Below, one piece after another: positions 8,211 to 13,027 of a stretch of DNA of 13,027 nt. Positions within the stretch are counted from its first letter, which is position 1. Every line of letters begins with the position of its first letter. This DNA is from Euperipatoides rowelli (taxonomy: Eukaryota > Onychophora > Udeonychophora > Euonychophora > Peripatopsidae), in assembly GCA_003024985.2 (NCBI GenBank), contig PXIH01S0008587.1. One strand, given 5' to 3'. The notes under the pieces were generated by a model. The model saw only the letters and a list, made by a program, of their open reading frames with translations, did no database searches and had not been told where the DNA came from. The translations under genes and the position numbers were made by a program.

Positions 8211-10137
8211 TCAATAAGAGAGTTTTTCAGAATTGCAAATTTTACTTTCATTTCTTTTCACTATCTGATCTGCTTTTTTTTTTCCTATAGGCTAATTGTT
8301 ATCCTCAACAAAATGATAGATTACTGTGTGTATATTTATGAGTTATCATATTTGTAAAATAAATAAATATTTATACAGTAGTGCTATATTTTTATGTATT
8401 TTTTTGTTAAATAATTGTTACATTCATGAATACATTATACATATATTTTATAAATTTTATATACAGTAGTCTATATGTGATTATTTTGTGATAATTATTT
8501 AACTGTTTTATTTTTGCTATTAAATATACGGTATATGAAAAAGAAAAACTATTTTTGTTGTTTTTTCTTGCAATATTTATTAAAATAGCTATTATTTTTC
8601 TGCAATTGTAGTTTTTATATTGTTGTAATATGAAATATATAATTCTAATGGTTTGCCTACCATATATTTTTATATAAAATTTCTAGGGTCAAAAAGATGT
8701 ATGCTTACTGTATAACCCAAATCAATAAATACACAGCATGGTTTAAAATAAACTTGTGAGAAATTTTTTTTTTTTTTTTTTAAATTATTAGTTTTAAGTT
8801 ACATAGAATTTACTCAATCAATCTATAATTTATTTAAATAGATATATTTGTATTTTCTTCTTTGTTGGTAGTTTATAAATTTATATTTGGTTCAAAACTA
8901 TTCAGACTGTCTTTCGAGGTAAGCCTATTAGTATGTAAAATTATTCCATTGTCTCTCTTCTGGCTAAATGATTAATTTATAACTCCCATCCCCTTCATCT
9001 CTTTAAAATGCAAGATTCATATACAATATAAATAACAAAAATGGTCGAAATCCTTACATTTATTTTTAAACGTTACAGTGTTTCCAATGGCTTCTTTCGA
9101 GAATTCTTTAGCAATATATTTTTCATCAATGCTGTAAAAATGTGCATATCATTTTTACACAAATCACTCATTATTTTGGTAAATCCTAACAATAAAATTC
9201 AATACGCTTAAATGTATTAATTATTATAACTAGAATTTTCAGAAGTAAACAAAACAATATTGAGAAGCTATGTTGTGTTTTGATTTGGAGCCACGTGTCA
9301 TCACAAAGCTTACGATATTTTTGTGATCAAATGCTAGCCTGAATTTGTGTTTAAGCTGCTGCTTGAATTAAATTAATAATTTAATAAAAAAACATTTTTA
9401 ATTCATCCAATATAACATATTGCTCATCGAAATTTAGTAATAATAAAATAATACATTTTTGTCGATTGCAATAAACGTAGGCAATCGACAAAAAAATGTA
9501 CATAAGACACTCGATTAGTGTCAAAATTATATCGTTCTACTGTAAACAGTATATTTAAAAACATGCTATTGGATATTTATTTACAGTAACGAGTGTAACA
9601 ATACTCCAAAAATATAATAATTTACTATAAAGCTGTTAATGTGTGAAATACTTCAATATGGAACCTGTGGTTAATTTCAATTCAAAAAGTCTATGATCAT
9701 CTAGATATTTTTTTAGAGATGAGAATAAATTAAATAATTTTGTAACCTTAAGATAACATTAATAAATTGGGCAAATGATCTTATGTTCTTAATTCACTGA
9801 AATGATATAAAGAAGCAGAATTAAGATCCACTGGATAAACTCTATTGAATATGGCAGCCATATTTGTTTACAATATGTCAACCCTACCACATTCCATACT
9901 TGCATGTAAGCCAACATAAACATGCAACTGGAACCACAAATTGACTACATTCATTTAATTTGACTAGGATAGAATATAAAAGGGTTCTTTAAGATGAAAA
10001 TTAAGATATTATTGTCATATATAATCAACAAAAATACGATGTTAGCTTAATACAACGAGAACACTACTACACAGATAACATTATTTCACAGACTTGTAGC
10101 ATGGAATAATAGTAAGTACAAAATCGGTAATACTTAC
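8211..10137 (-). other. Gene-free AT-rich stretch, proximal part of unk intron 2
   Basis: No exon, RNA gene or recognised transposon is visible apart from small hairpins near 9460 and 9855. The unk donor at 10137 opens this intron. I looked on the minus strand for the expected continuation of the second finger (Cys-Pro-Phe-Leu-His-Arg) and for the conserved Tyr-Lys-Thr-Gly-Ile-Cys block, and found neither here nor further down to base 1. The intron therefore probably exceeds 10 kb, unless the assembly is broken. A run of 16 or more T lies near 8765-8781. Confidence 0.5.
9452..9500. repeat. Hairpin with ~18-bp stem
   Basis: The arm TACATTTTTGTCGATTGC (9452-9469) pairs with GCAATCGAC...ATGTA (9481-9500) across an 11-nt loop. 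The only imperfection is two extra A in the right arm. The stem is too short for a typical animal pre-miRNA. It contains two of the few CG steps in the neighbourhood. Confidence 0.75.
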
Positions 10138-10347
10138 TCGTCTCCATCAGGACATAAGCCTGTAGTTTCATCATATTTGGTACAATAAATATCAGGGTTA
10201 TAGTTAAAAGTACCATCACGTTTTCTAATAGGTCTCCTACGTTTTTGATTCATAAAATGCCAATGAAAACATGTGAACGGTCTATGTTGTGTACATTTGT
10301 GTTGTAAGAAAAGCGGGCATTGCTCTACTCGAAATTCTTTCAAGTAT
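10138..10347 (-). CDS. unk: unkempt (unk) coding exon 2, first CCCH zinc finger
   Basis: Second coding exon, 210 bp, bounded by a pyrimidine-rich acceptor ending in CAG (10350-10348) and a GTAAGT donor at 10137-10132. It supplies residues 20-89 counted from the ATG at 10510, and it ends two bases into the Glu codon. Visible are a complete CX7CX7CX3H finger (C30, C38, C46, H50), a basic RRR/RKRDG linker (residues 56-65), and the first half of a second finger (C75, C85), whose last Cys and His would lie in exon 3. Family knowledge: Unkempt carries six N-terminal CCCH fingers that bind U-rich/UAG-containing mRNA and a C-terminal RING-like region. It is cytoplasmic, represses translation, and acts in neuronal and photoreceptor development. 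No frameshift or missing zinc ligand is seen, so this is probably a functional gene. Only about the first 90 residues are in the window. The open frame continues from 10348 to 10388 only as intron read-through. Confidence 0.95.
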
Positions 10348-10451
10348 CTGAAAAAAATAAAAAACAGATAGCCATCAAATACTGTCAATAAAATCTAATA
10401 TATTTATAGAAAAGGTAGATAGAAATAGAAATGATTTTTTTAGGTACTTAC
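10348..10451 (-). other. unk intron 1 (104 bp)
   Basis: Short phase-2 intron between the two unk coding exons, with a GTAAGT donor and a T-rich tract ending in CAG. The boundaries are set by conservation of the joined protein across the split Thr codon. Confidence 0.9.
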
Positions 10452-10510
10452 GTATAATGTATCGGCTTTTCTGTTTGTGTTGTCAAGACTGATTTTTGCT
10501 CTGACGGCAT
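10452..10510 (-). CDS. unk: unkempt (unk) coding exon 1, N-terminus
   Basis: First coding exon of the RNA-binding protein Unkempt. From ATG at 10510 it encodes 19 complete codons plus two bases (MPSEQKSV... to ...EKPIHY), then a perfect GTAAGT donor at 10451-10446. The split codon AC|A restores Thr, and the joined peptide EKPIHYTYLKEFR matches the conserved N-terminus of animal Unkempt, which fixes the reading frame. A second in-frame ATG lies nine codons upstream at 10537 (MRAPPNSNK then MPSE). Both ATGs have A at -3, and the frame stays open further upstream, so the start is ambiguous. I chose 10510 because the extra residues show no recognisable conservation. The part before HYTYLKEF is short compared with vertebrate Unkempt, whose N-terminal leader is variable. 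Confidence 0.88.
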
Positions 10511-10830
10511 TTTGTTAGAATTAGGAGGCGCGCGCATCCTAATTGCGCAGGGTACGCTCTGATATGCATGCACACTGATTAGTTGAAATATATCACATGA
10601 CGTTCAATTAACTCAGCTTCCACTCTTCAAGGTCAAATGTTTATTTTGCCAAACATTGTAACCCGGGATGGATTTTGCATTATTTCAGTATCTGTTTTTT
10701 TCCTAAACATGTAACCAATTATTACAATACTTTCATTACACATAAAAGAATTGTCTCGTGAAGAAAAAAAAATTCTGAAAGTGATCGTAAAGCTGCACAA
10801 AGCTTTACTCGATTTCCCGCGTTAAAACGG
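10511..10830 (-). promoter_or_regulatory. Likely unk 5' UTR and core promoter region
   Basis: The stretch immediately upstream of unk contains the densest CpG cluster in the window (about 10528-10557, with a GCGCGCG run and further CG steps), whereas surrounding DNA is CpG-poor. A CRE-like TGACGT lies at 10598-10603, an AT-rich TATAT element near 10589-10593, and an E2F-like TTTCCCGC at 10813-10820 beside other C/G-rich words up to about 10853. A perfect 8-bp hairpin (arms 10787-10794 and 10801-10808) lies just before it. The position relative to the gene makes a promoter likely. The individual factor sites are only word matches, and no transcription start can be assigned. Confidence 0.4.
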
Positions 10831-11316
10831 CTTCCCGGGTAAAATATGTTCCCGTTTGTTCTCTTTTTACACAAAGAGAGTTATATTTTTACTGTTATTT
10901 GAGGCGAACTGTATTTCAGTAAAATGTGCTGTCCTAAATAAATGAAAATTTTATCCTCTATCACTTTATTAAATATGTTTAAAGTAGCCAAAACATATTT
11001 TCTTCATAGTACTATTACTAGTTGCTTAATAGTATTTCAGTTTATTGTGTCTTTCTGCTTCATTAAATAATCAATGCGTTGTGATTTCAATATTTTATTT
11101 AATAGAATAGAATGTCTTTAACTTTTTAAAGTATGGACTTTAATTTTGTAGCTATAAAAATTATTGCTTTAAAAACATTTGTTTACATTGTTTCATTACA
11201 TAAGCCTACTATAATGCTAAATTGTTTTGATACTGTAATTATTTTTTTGATCATTTTATTTGAATAATAGTTGTCAATGTGTATTTTCGCTTTGATTTTT
11301 TGTTTTGTTTTATGTA
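10831..11316. other. AT-rich stretch upstream of unk, nothing recognised
   Basis: No exon or protein-coding relic on either strand. The minus frame at 11183-11368 is AT-rich noise. The part beyond 11000 could be the 3' UTR of a LINE whose tail is proposed at 11317-11377, but no coding relic supports this. Confidence 0.4.
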
Positions 11317-11377
11317 ATAAGGTCTTGACCTTATCCAAAATGTAATTTTTTGGATAATGAATAAACAAATAAATAGG
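11317..11377 (+). mobile_element. Possible 3' tail of a LINE-like element
   Basis: Two adjacent hairpins, ATAAGGTC/GACCTTAT (11317-11324, 11327-11334) and ATCCAAAA/TTTTGGAT (within about 11333-11355), are followed by AATGAATAAACAAATAAATA. Small hairpins followed by iterated AATA units are common at the 3' end of invertebrate non-LTR elements. No reverse transcriptase relic is visible upstream, so this is a tentative call from pattern alone. Confidence 0.3.
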
Positions 11378-11384
11378 TTTAGGC

Positions 11385-11511
11385 CAGGGGCGTTGAGAGC
11401 CTGTATTGGGTCCATCCAGGGCAAAAATGTTAGGGGCCCCTTTCTGTAACCAAAAAAATAGATTGTAGGATACCTTGAGTCACTATAAGCCGGGTACTCC
11501 CCCCCCCCCCC
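11385..11511. mobile_element. G/C-rich transposon-like end with poly-C
   Basis: CAGGGGCGTTGAGAGCC at 11385, a second CAGGG at 11417, GGGGCCCC at 11433-11440 and a 13-C run at 11499-11511 make an island unlike the AT-rich surroundings. CAGGGGCG beginnings with internal GGGCCC and G/C homopolymers are typical of several DNA-transposon families, hAT included. No matching inverted end was found, so borders and family are uncertain. A 95-codon minus frame over it is an artefact of the poly-C (glycine run). Confidence 0.35.
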
Positions 11512-11557
11512 TTTAACACCGCTTTTAGAGGCTTGCAAAATTAGGTCATTTTGGCAT

Positions 11558-11777
11558 AGGTCAATTAGACGTCCCTATTTTGGGTTTAATTAATTCAATA
11601 TTAATATACATTATTTATTTCAATATTTACAGTATATGCATAATTAGACGGTCACTTGTTAAACGGTTTGTAAATCTTACTTTTTTATTTATAGACCAAA
11701 CCTTCACCCAAAGCTAAACTTTAACTCCTAAGTAATAAATAACTATGCCCCAGCCTTGATAATAATCAAGAGGTGGG
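11558..11777 (+). repeat. Left arm of foldback element
   Basis: Inverse of 11893-12090, with scattered mismatches and a 20-base-scale length difference. The divergence suggests an old insertion. Confidence 0.82.
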
Positions 11778-11892
11778 TCTTCCTTTAATAACCTTTGAAT
11801 AAATTGCTCGATCATTTTTGAAAAATTTGACATTTCCGTCGGTCCAACTATTAAAGGCGGAGATCAATTAGATGGGTGATCAGGCACATTAT

Positions 11893-12090
11893 CCCACCTC
11901 TTAATTATCATCAGGGCTGGAACATAGTTATTTATTATTTAGTAGGAGTTAAAGTTCAGCATTGGATGAAGGGTAGGACTAAATAAAAAATAAGGCTGAC
12001 AAACCATTTAGCAAAACTGTTAATTAAATAAATTATGCATATAAATGTTGAATTAATTAAACAAAAATTAGGGACCCGTCTAATTGACCT
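11893..12090 (-). repeat. Right arm of foldback element
   Basis: Inverse of 11558-11777. It ends CGTCTAATTGACCT, the exact complement of the left terminus. Confidence 0.82.
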
Positions 12091-12725
12091 CTGTCATTGT
12101 TTTTAGAAATTAGTTTTTTAAATATAAGATTTCAGTAATTAATCTTTCAATACTTTTTTCTTGTTCATTCCTTATTTGTGTACCAAACATAAAACATTTT
12201 GAATATTTTTTTTCAAACATGGTTTGCCTATTGTACTATATCTAATAATGATGTACAAATACAGCATTCGTCCAATGTTAGTTCTTGAATTATTATTGCT
12301 GATTAGTGAGTCAGTTGCAATCATTTAAACATGTTAAATGAATATTTGTAGAATGATAAATTTCTAGAAATGATTTATTGTATCATTTAGTTTTTAGTAT
12401 CATGTTGATCAACCACTTTAATCCCTATAAGCTCTACCGATTATGATTTGAAGTTTTAAATATAAATGACAATAGTTTATACAGTTTAAACATGGTGAGC
12501 ATTATGGGATGCATTTGGGTAAGGAGATATGTGGCAGAGCGGGGGGGAAATGATGGTGACTCGCTAATGAATTGTTAATAAGTTGAAGGGTGAAGTGTGA
12601 TAAAGACTTGGCTAACATAACTTCGCTCTTGTGAGCAATCTTGTCTGTATACTTGTCTTAAATCTAAATGGTGATGTTCAAATATTATAATCATATTCGC
12701 TGCTATACAAGAGGGGAATTTCAAT
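12091..12725. other. Stretch with no recognised gene
   Basis: AT-rich to about 12420, then less biased to 12720, with a 7-G run at 12541-12547. No open frame, splice-consistent exon or RNA gene is evident. Confidence 0.4.
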
Positions 12726-13027
12726 TAGGGTTGCACCGATTAATTGGCTCTTTGCCCATTAATCGGTAATCAGCTTTTTTTTGCCGATTAATCGGCTTTA
12801 TAATCGCCCATTTCTTACTAAATTTAAAGGTCAAATGTAATGGATTTTTTTAATTTTTGTTTTTGTTGATTTTCAAAGATTTTTACTAAAAAATATTTCC
12901 ACCAGGAAAAAATTAAAAAAAAAAGTTATTTGCAATTCAATTTTTAAAATAATTGTCTTTAGCTCCTACCCCTTAAAACAATATTGTCCACCGTACACAC
13001 CAGGGGAGATATTTTGTGACATCATAG
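12726..13027 (+). mobile_element. Left part of a hAT-like DNA element, running off the window
   Basis: TAGGGTTGCACCGATTAAT begins at 12726. A [C/T]AGGGTTGCACCGAT start is typical of hAT-related elements in many animal genomes. The unit CCGATTAAT or its inverse follows repeatedly (12736-12744, 12758-12766), ending in the perfect 14-bp palindrome GCCGATTAATCGGC (12783-12796). Such iterated GATTAATCGG units near the end are characteristic of this kind of element. The right end is not in the window, so length and coding content are unknown, and no transposase relic is visible in the 300 bp present. Confidence 0.6.

Larger units (their letters stand above)
11558..12090. mobile_element. 533-bp foldback element with ~200-bp inverted arms
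   Basis: The left arm (11558-11777) is the imperfect inverse of the right arm (11893-12090) along nearly its whole length. Shared blocks read from the left are AGGTCAATTAGACG, TTTAATTAATTCAA, AAACGGTTTGT (AAATGGTTTGT on the other side), CTTTAACTCCTA, AATAATAAATAACTATG-like, CCAGCC and AAGAGGTGGG. The left arm has about 20 extra bases near 11617-11660. A second inner pair, CCTTTAATA (11782-11790) and TATTAAAGG (11849-11857), extends the fold, leaving little unpaired centre. The terminal motif is also repeated internally (11639-11655 and 11861-11881). There is no coding capacity. The family is unassigned because no clear target-site duplication is visible: TGGCAT precedes the left end and CTGTCA follows the right. 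Confidence 0.85.

Noticed and set aside
9063-9172. Minus-strand mini-ORF starting ATG with a lysine-rich end
   Set aside because: About 35 codons with no recognisable domain or splice context, and within chance expectation for a 13-kb window.
9452-9500. microRNA precursor
   Set aside because: A stem of about 18 bp with an 11-nt loop is too short for a canonical animal pre-miRNA.
10348-10388. N-terminal extension of the unk exon 2 frame beginning at an ATG at 10388
   Set aside because: It is intron read-through: a clear acceptor lies at 10348-10350, and exon 1 joins in frame to give the conserved protein.
11251-11538. 95-codon minus-strand frame with a glycine run
   Set aside because: The glycines come from the poly-C tract, and the frame crosses two different repeat remnants.
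1-13027. CRISPR array, bacterial operon, tRNA or rRNA genes
   Set aside because: No regularly spaced direct repeats with unique spacers, no tRNA-like arms and no rRNA motifs seen. The spliced animal gene shows this is eukaryotic nuclear DNA.

Overview
The window is animal nuclear DNA: strongly A+T-rich, intron-bearing, CpG-poor except at one spot, and full of decayed mobile elements. It carries one gene fragment recognisable with high confidence, the 5' end of unkempt (unk), a metazoan-specific CCCH zinc-finger RNA-binding protein. The combination of AT richness, short-read style contig joins (single N bases at 1684 and 2291 flanked by exact repeats) and the repeat types suggests a draft assembly of an invertebrate animal, perhaps marine. 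The sequence alone does not let me name the phylum.

Layout. At 1-2540 the assembly is questionable. Contigs joined by a single N carry exact 79-bp and 76-bp duplications, and 742-931 looks like a fused version of two segments that lie about 680 bp apart further on. From about 2636 to 3800 there is a tandem array with a monomer of about 138 bp and a higher-order period of about 412 bp. The stretch 3800-6447 is AT-rich and holds only microsatellites and small hairpins. At 6456-7294 is a non-autonomous DNA transposon with inverted ends and an exact 8-bp flanking direct repeat, consistent with a hAT-type MITE. At 7701-8210 (minus strand) is the decayed C-terminal end of a LINE reverse transcriptase. 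The stretch 8211-10137 is AT-rich and gene-free.

The unk fragment lies on the minus strand: coding exon 1 at 10452-10510 (possible in-frame start at 10537), a 104-bp intron, and coding exon 2 at 10138-10347, both with perfect GTAAGT donors. No third exon is recognisable downstream, so the second intron probably exceeds 10 kb. If so, the satellite, MITE and LINE relic all sit inside it. Upstream of the start codon is a small CpG-containing patch with a CRE-like and an E2F-like word, the likely promoter.

Right of the gene come a possible LINE 3' tail (11317-11377), a G/C-rich transposon-like end (11385-11511), a 533-bp foldback element with arms of about 200 bp (11558-12090), and the left end of a hAT-like element starting near 12726 that runs out of the window. 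No RNA gene, CRISPR array, operon or intact transposase was found. I see no convincing undescribed system. The strongest items for follow-up are the foldback element, the 8-bp-TSD MITE, the higher-order satellite and the assembly breakpoints.
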